DNA of 64,000 nt. Origin: Petrolisthes cinctipes (Eukaryota; Arthropoda; Malacostraca; Decapoda; Porcellanidae). The stretch covers positions 1,477,501 through 1,541,500 of the forward strand of contig JAWQEG010000412.1 of the NCBI GenBank assembly GCA_033782935.1. Direction: 5' to 3'. Within the stretch, counting starts at the first letter, position 1. Every line of letters starts with the position of its first letter. The position numbers were made by a program, and so were the translations under genes. This document shows positions 21,324-31,500 of the stretch, piece by piece. The notes beneath the pieces were generated by a model. The model was not told the origin of the DNA, ran no database searches, and was given only the letters and a program-made list of their open reading frames with translations.

Positions 21324-24286
21324 ACTTCCTTCCTCATGATGTCGGACTTGTGAGGGTTGAGCCTGTATGGTGCCTGGTGAATTGGGTGAACATTTGGCAT
21401 TAGTTCTATATCATGTTCAACTGTCTTTACAATACCAGGCCTATCACTAAACACTCCTGGGTATTTTTGAAAAATAGTGTGGATGTCTTCTTGTTGAGTA
21501 GAAGTAAGATGAATCAACTCTTCATTGAGATTATTTAAAATGTATGAATTTAGTTTTAAATTCTCAGTATTTACACTATCATCAGTTGTAACATTTTTTA
21601 TCTGATTACAAGCTATTGGTCTCTGACGTACATCAGCAGGGTTCCTTCTACAGTATTCTTTCATGAGGTTTATATGTATTATTCTTGAATCCTTACGACG
21701 ATCAGGTGTGAGAACTACATAGTTTAATTTATTCAGGCGGTGTGATACTATGTAGGGACCGTGAAATTTATTTGAAAGAGGGGTTCCTTGAACTGGAAGA
21801 TAAATAAGCACTTCATCTCCTGCCTTAAATTCTCTGACTTTACTTTTCTTATCATATCTAGTTTTCATCTTTGACTGTGACTTTCGCAAGTTTTCTAAGG
21901 CAATGCTTCTGACCTTGCTTAATCTTTGCTTTAAATTATCCATATACTGATTTACTGTCTGCTTGGGATGTTGAGGACTTTCATCATACCACCCTTCCTT
22001 TAATACTTTAAGGGGTCCTCTAACTTGACGCCCATATAAGAGCTCAAATGGGGAATGACCTAACGACTCCTGGACTGTTTCTCTAATTGCAAATAACATG
22101 AGAGGCAACCCATCATCCCAATCAGCAGCAGAACTACTACAAAACTTTCGAAGCATGGCCTTCAAAGTTTGATGGAACCGTTCGAGGACTCCTTGAGACT
22201 CTGGATGATAAGCCGTAGACAATGTTTGGGTGATACCTAATTCTCTCAAAACACTGGAAAATAAGTCACTGGTGAAATTAGATCCTTGGTCGGACTGTAT
22301 TTCTTTATAAGTTTTACACACACCTAAGTGACCTCCTGGACCATCATGAGCTATTTCCATTACCTGTGCTCTAATAGAGTTTGGAATAACTACTTGATGG
22401 ACTTCAGCCCAAGTATCAGAGTCTGAATGTGTAGGTGGTTTAGGGCATCTCATAAGGACACCTTCCTGGTAATAAAAACCTGGGAAATGATCAATTTCCT
22501 TCTTGGAGCTAGCGGCTAACCTGTGGAATTTCTCTACAGTTAAATCTTCTCGCTGAGCCTTTATCAGGTTTTCTTTAGACATGAACCGATTTGGGAGATC
22601 AAAGACATCTGGCAGGGTATCTTCTGCCGAAGGAGTTTGTGACCGTGTGACTGCACATAAAGGAAAGATCTCAGGATGAAAGTGATCTTCCACCAAAGTG
22701 GGACTGTGAGCACAAGGAGTCTTCACTATCTCAGGAGTGGGAACAACCATGGAACCAGCAAGATCGTTACCAAGAATTAATTGAATTCCTGAAATAGGCA
22801 TTTTTTGTTCTCTAATTCCAACTTTTACCTCTTTGGTAAACAAATTGCATTTTAAAAATACTTTAGCTAGCTCTGTTGACTGTTCCGAAGATAAATCACT
22901 GAGAATTACCTTCTCTCCTGTGATATTTTCCTCGACACCTGGTAAAGCAACCTTAGTTAAAATAGACTGAGCTGCTCCGGTGTCTCTAAGGATAGTGACT
23001 GGATAAAATGGACCGTTTTCTGATAAACCTACTTCACCTGAGGACTTAAAATCTTTGAATACATCATGAGAATTGAGAGACTCTTCCTTAATATGAGACA
23101 TGGGTTTTGGTCTCTGTGAACTCTGGACCCTTTGTGTGCCAGATGATACCGTGGGAGGAGCACTTTGGAATTTTACCTGTCCAGGGTAGAATGATTTTCT
23201 ACAACCTGGTGTCTGACACTGAGAAATATGATGTCCTGTCTTTTTACAATATGCACAGCTAATCACGGATAGAGGAGGCAAAGAGGCAGAAGTCATGGCT
23301 TTGCTAGTTCGATAATCATCATCCGGAGCCGCAAGGATACCTGCTGATGACTTTACAGTGAACCTTCCCTGTCTTGAACTCAACCTATGCACCACAGAAT
23401 ACTGATCAGCTAATAGGGCTGCTTCCTTTAAATCCTGAACACTCCTATCATCTAAGTACAACAAGACTTGGAGTGGAATTCGTCGTTTGAACTCTTCAAG
23501 CACTATTAAATTAGCAAGTTCATCAAAAGTCTGGGTTTTTGTAGAAGTGAGCCACTGTCTGAAGTGCTTCAATTTCTCAGAAGCAAACTCGACATATGTA
23601 GAACTAAAAGGCTTCTGTAAATTTCTAAATTTTTGTCTATATGACTCAGGAGTTACATGATAGGCACTCAAGATGCTACTTTTGGCAAATTCGTAAGTAG
23701 TGTTAGTCTCGAGAGCAATAAAGACTTTAGCAGCAGTTCCTACTAATTTATTTTGGATTAACCAGATCCATTCTTCCTCAGGCCAGTGTAAATGATCGGC
23801 TAGTCTTTCAAATTGTATAAAGAAATTTTCTGGATCATCCTCATTAAAGTCAGGGACCGAGTGAACTTCCTTGTGTAACTGGAAGGTAGGTTTTATAGTT
23901 TTTATATTTTGATTTAACTGGGCTAATTCTAACTGATGTTTTCTTTCTCGTTCACGGTCTTCTAACTCTAGTTTCCTAAGTTCTAACTTTTCTCGTTCTA
24001 GGTTTAATCTTTCTTGATCTAATTTTAACATCTCAGAGTCGTCGTCCTCCGAGCTATCTTTCTCGTACCTAATAGCCTGAGGAAGTAATCGGTAGGCTTC
24101 TTCTGACAACACTTGATTTGAAATAAGGCCTTTTATAACTAAGTCTTTTAACTGTTTCTTCACTAAAGATGAAGAGGCAACTATATTGTATTTTTGAGCT
24201 AGCTGCCACCAGTCTTGTTTCTTTAAGTCACCTTCCAATTTACTCACTGTCGGTTCTTCAACGAAATTTCTTAATATAAAAGACAT
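21293..24286 (-). CDS. gag-pol: Gag-protease-integrase polyprotein of LTR retrotransposon (integrase core deleted)
   Basis: Single 997-residue frame. Residues about 84-125 are a charged, Glu/Arg/Leu-rich coiled coil. Residues about 143-300 are a capsid-like helical region of the type related to the vertebrate SCAN domain. C344, C347, H352 and C357 form a CCHC zinc knuckle. D435-T-G-A is the retropepsin active site, with ILGNDLAG at 504-511. Integrase follows: H647 and H653 of the zinc-binding HHCC motif, then an abrupt jump to SDQGSNF (second catalytic Asp, D666) and E702, spaced D-x35-E, and a GPY/F module at G843-P844-Y845. The CxxC pair and first catalytic Asp are missing, an in-frame loss of roughly 110-130 residues, so integrase should be inactive. 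From about residue 920 the start of RT appears, before the frame breaks near 21324 and ends in about 11 out-of-frame residues. The start at 24286 is the first Met of the frame. Confidence 0.92.
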   Translation of the reverse strand: MSFILRNFVEEPTVSKLEGDLKKQDWWQLAQKYNIVASSSLVKKQLKDLVIKGLISNQVLSEEAYRLLPQAIRYEKDSSEDDDSEMLKLDQERLNLEREKLELRKLELEDRERERKHQLELAQLNQNIKTIKPTFQLHKEVHSVPDFNEDDPENFFIQFERLADHLHWPEEEWIWLIQNKLVGTAAKVFIALETNTTYEFAKSSILSAYHVTPESYRQKFRNLQKPFSSTYVEFASEKLKHFRQWLTSTKTQTFDELANLIVLEEFKRRIPLQVLLYLDDRSVQDLKEAALLADQYSVVHRLSSRQGRFTVKSSAGILAAPDDDYRTSKAMTSASLPPLSVISCAYCKKTGHHISQCQTPGCRKSFYPGQVKFQSAPPTVSSGTQRVQSSQRPKPMSHIKEESLNSHDVFKDFKSSGEVGLSENGPFYPVTILRDTGAAQSILTKVALPGVEENITGEKVILSDLSSEQSTELAKVFLKCNLFTKEVKVGIREQKMPISGIQLILGNDLAGSMVVPTPEIVKTPCAHSPTLVEDHFHPEIFPLCAVTRSQTPSAEDTLPDVFDLPNRFMSKENLIKAQREDLTVEKFHRLAASSKKEIDHFPGFYYQEGVLMRCPKPPTHSDSDTWAEVHQVVIPNSIRAQVMEIAHDGPGGHLGVCKTYKEIQSDQGSNFTSDLFSSVLRELGITQTLSTAYHPESQGVLERFHQTLKAMLRKFCSSSAADWDDGLPLMLFAIRETVQESLGHSPFELLYGRQVRGPLKVLKEGWYDESPQHPKQTVNQYMDNLKQRLSKVRSIALENLRKSQSKMKTRYDKKSKVREFKAGDEVLIYLPVQGTPLSNKFHGPYIVSHRLNKLNYVVLTPDRRKDSRIIHINLMKEYCRRNPADVRQRPIACNQIKNVTTDDSVNTENLKLNSYILNNLNEELIHLTSTQQEDIHTIFQKYPGVFSDRPGIVKTVEHDIELMPNVHPIHQAPYRLNPHKSDIMRKEVHRHGHLPLY

Positions 24287-25098
24287 CTCAAGGTTAAATG
24301 CAAATTACTACTCTACCAGAGGATATTACTGAATTTTTTGAGTATTTTACTCGAGGAATTCCACTCCAATAAACAGTGCTTAATTCAAGTCTTGTACTTC
24401 ACAAGTCATGAGGGTTTTACACAATTCAGAATCGGACCTGGAGGGAGTTCAGAGGAGTCACTAACGGACTGTGTGCTAAGTGGGTTCCAGCGCTCAGGTT
24501 TATCCATCCGAAGCTACAAATAACCTGCTTGAAGGGTCTCCCGATAGGAGCACAAGAGTTTGTTGCTTTACAGAACTATCGTCGTTCAGTTACTTTACAC
24601 AACGGTCTGGTTCCCAAATAACACGACTTACTGAGCATGGGTAGATATCCTTTAAAATCTGATACTCAGACAGAAAAAGTTCTACGAGTCGTAACACAAA
24701 GTTCGACTGAAAGGCTTCTAGTAAGTAAAGAATATTAGGGTCGACTGTTAACTTAGGGATAAGCAATGGTATGCTAGGAATAAGGGAAAGTTACATCGAC
24801 ACCAGGGTTATGAAGTTCTCAGTTGGAACTAGGAGTTATTTGACAAAATTGTCGGAGTCTCGATTTCCCTAGTACTCAACCTACTCACACTCAACTTGCA
24901 CAGTGTCCAACCAATAGTCAGTCTTTTACCACCATTTAAGTCAAAAGACAGGAAAATACAACTACCAACCAACAGTATGGGCACTTTCACCTAAGAGCAA
25001 CCATATCAGCATTCCACAAATTAAGAGGGTTCCAATAAATTTTAATTAAAATTACACTGTGGACCACCAACATCAAAGTTCATAAAATATTTTAACTA
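24287..25098 (-). other. Untranslated leader of the retrotransposon
   Basis: About 0.8 kb between the primer-binding site and the Gag start codon, with no convincing coding frame. A short frame on the opposite strand near 24338-24523 shows no recognisable domain. By position it should contain any packaging signal and translation-control elements, but none can be named from the sequence. Confidence 0.6.
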
Positions 25099-25115
25099 TC
25101 CCGGACAGGCCCCCA
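25099..25115 (-). promoter_or_regulatory. Primer-binding site, tRNA-Pro-like
   Basis: Six bases inside the 5' LTR, the minus strand reads TGGGGGCCTGTCCGGGA. Its complement ends in CCCCCA and resembles the 3' end of animal tRNA-Pro (acceptor end plus CCA), with 15 of 17 positions matching and two adjacent mismatches by my recall of that tRNA. It is the expected site for priming minus-strand DNA synthesis. The tRNA identity is less certain than the location. Confidence 0.62.
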
Positions 25116-25121
25116 CTTAAC

Positions 25122-25857
25122 TGTTACGAACACTAGATTACTCAGAGACTGTTAGGCACTGTTTCTAGGGATATGGTAAGTAATCCAGTCTCAAACAATT
25201 AAAAGATGAATGGATAGTTTGTTATCCGGCCAGTAATTGAGGTTTTGGTTCAAAGATACCAACTGGCATTAAACATATTTGTATTTAGATTTAATGTGAT
25301 GATTGGTAGTCTCCAGTATGTGCTTATATTCTGGTATACCAGACTTGAGTGAAAACCTCATAGGTGACAGTTGGGAAATGTAATAAGAATGCTAGGGAAA
25401 TTTATAAATTATAATTAACACATCAGAAATACTATAACAACATAAATGTACATAAATAATCCACACCAAGACTTAATACTACACTTAATACTAAATTAAA
25501 CCTAAACACCAAAATTTGTATAAAGAATGGGAACCCTCAGTACAAGACTTAAATGAAACACATAATACTATACTGCACTCAGAAGAATAGATGTGCAGAA
25601 CACCAGATTTATGGAAGCACCAAGATCAGCCCTAGGCACAAGCTGAGTGGTGGAGAGGTTAAACCCAACGACGAGGGAAGTTGAGTAGAGACTGACTTTT
25701 CAAAGACTGAACCTCTATATATATAGGGTAGATTTGGTGATTCGGGATAGCTCAATGAGGGGTCAAATAACTTCTCCGAACCTTCGGAACCTGGGGATTT
25801 TCCAGTTGTTCCCTTGTTCGAGGAGGGGAAACTGGCCATTCCTCAGTGGCTGTCACA
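25122..25857 (-). repeat. 5' LTR of the retrotransposon
   Basis: 736 bp. In element orientation it begins TGTGACAGCC and ends GTTCGTAACA. It is identical in length to the copy at 19359-20094, with two substitutions. It contains a TATA-like core promoter at 25716-25725 and should supply the element's transcription start. Short open frames inside it are not supported as genes. Confidence 0.95.
25716..25725 (-). promoter_or_regulatory. TATA-like box in the 5' LTR
   Basis: TATATATATA, palindromic and so readable on either strand, lies in the GC-richer part of the LTR. It is the only strong TATA-like element there. It is inferred to direct RNA polymerase II transcription of the element toward lower coordinates. 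Confidence 0.5.
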
Positions 25858-25861
25858 ATGC
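25858..25861. repeat. Target site duplication, right (ATGC)
   Basis: Second copy of the 4-bp duplication. Satellite continues immediately with ACATATCGACTTTTGG. Four bases is a usual duplication length for gypsy-type integration. Confidence 0.9.
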
Positions 25862-27548
25862 ACATATCGACTTTTGGGCACCTAAAAGATCGATTTTCAG
25901 TATGTTTTTGGCCTATATTTTGAAAATACTCTAACACGGAGTAGGCATGTACAGATCGCTTCTGGGACCCCTAAATATCGAATTTTCGGGTGTTTTGGGA
26001 CTGAATTTGAGATATCGACTTTTTGGCACCTAAAAGATCGATTTTTACCATGTTTTTAGCCTATATTTTGAAAATATTCTAGCACTGAGTAGGCATGTAC
26101 AGATCGCTTCTGGGACCCCAAAATATCGAATTTTCGGGTGTTTTGAGCCTGAATTTGAGATATAAACGAGTACAGAAGATGCATGCACATATCGACTTTT
26201 GGGCACCTAAAATATCGATTTTAAGCATGTTTTGAGCCTATATTTTGAAATCATTCTAGCACTGAGTAGGCATGTACAGATTGACCCCTAAATATCGAAT
26301 TTTCGAGTGTTTTGGGCCTTAATTTGAGATATCGACTTTTTGGCATCTAAAATATCGATTTTTAGCATGTTTATAGCCTATATTTTGAAAATACTTTAAC
26401 ACGGAGTAGGCATGTACAGATCGCTTCTGGGACCCCAAAATATCGAACTTTCGGGTGTTTTGAGCCTGAATTTGAGATATAAACGGGTACTGAAGATGCA
26501 TGCACATATCGATTTTTTGGCACCTAAAATATCGATTTTAAGCATGTTTTGGGCCTGTATTTTGAAAACATTCTAGCTCTGAGTAGGCATGTACAGATCG
26601 CTTCTGGGACCCAAAAATATCGAATTTTCGGGTGTTTAGGGCCAGAATTTGAGATATAAACGGGTAAAGAAGATGCATGCACATATCGACTTTTGGGCAC
26701 CTAAAAGATCGATTTTCAGTATATTTTTGGCCTCTATTTTAAAAATACTCTAACACGGAGTAGGCATGTACAGATCGCTTCTGGGACCCCTAAATATCGA
26801 AGTTTCGGGTGTTTTGGGACTGAATTTGAGATATCGACTTTTTGGCACCTAAAATATCGATTTTTAAGCATGTTTTAAGCCTATATTTTGAAAATATTCT
26901 AGTACTGATTAGGCATGTACAGATCGCTTCTGGGACCCAAAAATATCGAATTTTCGGGTGTTTTGAGCTTGAATTTGAGATATAAACGAGTACAGAAGAT
27001 GCATGCACATATCGACTTTTGGGCACCTAAAAGATCGATTTTCAGTATGTTTTTGGCCTGTATTTTAAAAATACTCTAACACGGAGTAGGCATGTACAGA
27101 TCGCTTCTGGGACCCCTAAATATCGAATTTTCGGGTGTTTTGTTACTTTATTTGAGATATCGCCTTTACGCACCTAAAATATCGATTTTCAGCATGTTTT
27201 TGGCCTGTATTTTGAAAATACTCTAACACGGAGTAGGCATGTACAGATCGCTTCTGGGACCCCAAAATATCGAATTTTTGGGTGTTTAGGGTCAGAATTT
27301 GAGATATAAACAGGTACAGAAGATGCATGCACATATCGACTTTTGGGCACCTAAAACATCGATTTTCAGTATGTTTTTGGCCTGTATTTTGAAAATACTC
27401 TAACACGGAGTAGGCATGTACAGATCGCTTCTGGGACCCCTAAATATCGAATTTTCGGGTGTTTTGTGCCTTAATTTGAGATATCGACTTTTTTGCACCT
27501 AAAATATCGATTTTTAGCATGTTTTTAGCCTATATTTTGAAAATATTC

Positions 27549-28550
27549 AAGCACTGAGTAGGCATGTACAGATTGCTTCTGGGACCCCAAAATATTGAAT
27601 TTTCGGGTGTTTTGAGCCTGAATTTGAGATATAAACGGGTACAGAAGATACATGCACATATTGACTTTGGGCATCTAAAATATCGATTTTCAGCATGTTT
27701 TGGGCATGTATTTTGAAAATACTCTAACACGGAGTAGGCATGTACAGATCGCTTCTGGGACCCCAAAATATCGAATTTTCGGGTGTTTTGAGCCTGAATT
27801 TGAGATATAAACGGGTACTGAAGATGCATGCACATATCGATTTTTTGGCACCTAAAACATCGATTTTGAGCATGTTTTGGGCCTGTATTTTGAAAATACT
27901 CTAACACGGAGTAGGCATGTATAGATCGCTTCTGGGACCCCTAAATATCGAATTTTCGGGTGTTTTGGGCCTTAATTTGAGATATCGACTTTTTGGCACC
28001 TAAAATATCGATTTTTAGCATATTTTTAGCCTATATTTTGAAAATATTCTAGCACTGAGTAGGCATGTAGAGATTGCTTCTGGGACCCCAAAATATTGAA
28101 TTTTCGGGTGTTTTGTGCCTGAATTTGAGATATAAACGGGTACAGAAGATACATGCACATATTGACTTTGGGCATCTAAAATATCGATTTTCAGCATGTT
28201 TTGGGCAAGTATTTTGAAAATACTCTAACACGGAGTAGGCATGTACAGATCGCTTCTGGGACCCCAAAATATCGAATTTTCGGGTGTTTTGAGCCTGAAT
28301 TTGAGATATAAACGGGTTCTGAAGATGAATGCACATATCGATTTTTTGGCACCTAAAACATCGATTTTGAGCATGTTTTGGGCCTGTATTTTGAAAATAC
28401 TCTAACACGGTGTAGGCATGTATAAATCGCTTCTGGGACCCCTAAATATCGAATTTTCGGGAGTTTTCGGCCTTAATTTGAGATATCGACTTTTTGGCAC
28501 CTAAAATATCGAATTTTAGCATGTTTTTAGCCTATATTTTGAAAATATTC
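27549..28550 (+). repeat. 501-bp trimer, two tandem copies right of the element
   Basis: Equivalent positions at 27549, 28050 and 28551 are spaced 501 bp. The second copy again contains the GTAGAGATTGC variant, so the same trimer family lies on both sides of the retrotransposon. Confidence 0.76.
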
Positions 28551-31500
28551 TAGCACTGAGTAGGCATGTACAGATTGCTTCTGGGACCCCAAATTATTTA
28601 ATTTTCGGGTGTTTAGGGCCAGAATTTGAGATATAAACGGGTACAGAAGATGCATACACATATCGACTTTTGGGCACCTAAAAGATCGATTTTCAGTATG
28701 TTTTTGGCCTGTATTTTGAAAATACTCTAACACGGAGTAGGCATGTACAGATCGCTTCTGGGACCCCAAAATATCGAATTTTCGGGTGTTTTGGGACTGA
28801 ATTTAAGATATCGACTTTTTGGCAACTAAAAGATCGATTTTGAGCATGTTTTTAGCCTATATTTTGAAAATATTCTAGCACTGAGTAGGCATGTACAGAT
28901 CGCTTCTGGGACCCCAAAATATTGAATTTTCGGGTGTTTAGGGCCAGAATTTGAGATATATACGGGTACAGAAGATGCATGCACATATCGACTTTTGGGC
29001 ACCTAAAAGATCGATTTTCAGTATGTTTTTGGCCTGTATTTTGAAAATACTCTAACACGGAGTAGGCATGTACAGATCGCTTCTGGGACCCCTAAATATC
29101 AAATTTTCGGGTGTTTTGGGCCTTAATTGGAGATATCGACTTTTTGGCACCTAAAATATCGATTTTTAGCATGTTTTTAGCCTATATTTTGAAAATATTC
29201 TAGCACTGAGTAGGCATGTACAGATCGCTTCTGGGACCCCAAAATATCGAATTTTCGGGTGTTTTGAGCTTGAATTTGCGATATAAACGAGTGCAGAAGA
29301 TGCATGCACATATCGACTTTTGGGCACCTAAAATATCGATTTTGAGCATGTTTTTGAGGCTATATTTTGAAAACATTCAAGCTCTGAGTAGGCATGTACA
29401 GATCGCTTCTGGGACCCAAAAATATCGAATTTTCGGGTGTTTAGGGCCAGAATTTGAGATATAAACGGGTACAGATGATGCATGCACATATCGACTTTTG
29501 GGCACCTAAAAGATCGATTTTCAGTATGTTTTTGGCCTCTATTTACAAAATACTCTAACACGGAGTAGGCATGTACAGATCGCTTCTGGGACCCCTAAAT
29601 ATCGAAGTTTCGGGTGTTTTGGGACTGAATTTGAGATATCGACTTTTGGCACCTAAAATATCGATTTTTAGCATGTTTTTAGCCTATATTTTGAAAATAT
29701 TCTAGCACTGAGTAGGCATGTACAGTTTGCTTCTGGGACCCCAAACTATCGAGTTTTAGGGTGTTTTGAGCTTGAATTTGAGATATAAACGAGTACAGAA
29801 GATGCATGCACATATCGACTTTTAGGCACCTAAAAGATCGATTTTCAGTATGTTTTTGGCCTGTATTTTGAAAATACTCTAACACGGAGTAGGCATGTAC
29901 AGATCGCTTTTAGGACCCCTAAATATCGAATTTTCGGGTGTTTTGGACTTAATTTGAGATATCGCCTTTACGCACCTAAAATATCGATTTTCATTATGTT
30001 TTTGGCATGTATTTTGAAAATATTCTAGCACCGAGATAGCATGTACAGATTGCTTCTGGGACCCCAACATATTGAATTTTCGGGTGCTTAGGGCCAGAAT
30101 TTGAGATATAAACGGGTACAGAAGATGCATGCACATATCGACTTTTGGGCACCTAAAAGATCGATTTTCAGTATGTTTTTGGTCTGTGTATTAAAAATAC
30201 TTTAACACGGAAAAGGCATGTACAGATCGCTTCTGGGACCCAAAAATATAGAATTTTTGGGTGTTTAGGGCCAGAATTTGAGATATAAAAGGGTACAGAA
30301 TATGCATGCACATATCGACTTTTGGGCACCTAAAAGATCGATTTTCAGTATGTTTTTGGCCTGTATTTTGAAAATACTCTAACACGGAGTAGGCATGTTC
30401 AGATCGCTTCTGGGACCCCTAAATATCGAATTTTCGGGTGTTTTGGGTCTTAATTTGAGATATCGACTTTTTGGCACCTAAAATATCGATTTTCAGTATG
30501 TTTTGGGCATGTATTTTGAAAATACTCTAACACGGTGTAGGCATGTATAGATCGCTTCTGGGACCCCTTAATATCGAATTTTCGAGTGTTTTGGGCCTTA
30601 ATTGGAGATATCGACTTTTTGGTACCTAAAATATCGATTTTTAGCATGTTTTTAGCCTATATTTTGAAAATATTCTAGCACCGAGTAAGCATGTACAGAT
30701 TGCTTCTGGGACCCCAACATATTGAATTTTCGGGTGCTTAGGGCCAGAATTTGAGATATAAACGGGTACAGAAGATGCATGCACATATCGACTTTTGGGC
30801 ACCTAAAAGATCGATTTTCAGTATGTTTTTGGTCTGTGTATTGAAAATACTCTAACACGGAAAAGGCATCTACAGATCGCTTCTGGGACCCAAAAATATC
30901 GAACTTTCGGGTATTTAGGGCCAGAATTTGAGATATCGACTTTTTGGCACCTAAAATATCGATTTTTAGCATGTTTTTAGTCTATATTTTGAAAATATTC
31001 TAGCACCGAGTAGGCATGTACAGATTGCTTCTGGGACCCCAAAATATTGAATTTTCGGGTGTTTTGAGCCTGAATTTGAGATATAAACGGGTACAAAGGA
31101 TACATGCACATATTGACTTTGGGCATCTTAAATATAGATTTTAAATATGTTTTGGGCATGTATTTTGAAAATACTCTAACACGGAGTAAGCATGTACAGA
31201 TCGCTTCTGGGACCCCAAAATATCGAATTTTCGGGTGTTTTGACCCTGAATTTGAGATATAAACGGGTACTGAAGATGTATGCACATACCGACTTTTTGG
31301 CACCTAAAACATCGATTTTGAGCATGTTTTGGGCCTGTATTTTGAAAATACTCTAACACGGAGTAGGCATGTACAGATCGCTTCTGGGACCTCAAAATAT
31401 CGATTTTTCGGGTGTTTTGAGCCTGAATTTGAGATATAAACGGGTACTGAAGATGTATGCACATACCGACTTTTTGGCACCTAAAACATCGATTTTGAGC

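Larger units (their letters stand above)
19359..25857 (-). mobile_element. Ty3/gypsy-type LTR retrotransposon, Gmr1-like order, defective copy
   Basis: A complete 6499-bp provirus-like element on the minus strand inside the satellite. It has two 736-bp LTRs starting TG and ending CA, a 4-bp target duplication (ATGC), a primer-binding site, a polypurine tract, and coding domains in the order Gag, protease, integrase, RT, RNase H. Ordinary Ty3/gypsy elements place integrase last. The integrase-first order with gypsy-type RT is known from the Gmr1 group. There is no room for an envelope gene, because the RT/RNase H frame ends inside the 3' LTR. Two coding lesions, an integrase core deletion and an RT frameshift, make this copy non-autonomous. 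The LTRs differ at only two positions, 19505/25268 and 19530/25293, which indicates recent insertion. Confidence 0.95.

Noticed and set aside
24338..24523. Plus-strand 61-codon frame in the leader
   Set aside because: Short, antisense to the element, with no similarity I recognise.
25609..25839. 76-codon minus-strand frame repeated in both LTRs (also 19846-20076)
   Set aside because: It is wholly inside the LTR and present only because the LTR is duplicated. There is no domain evidence.
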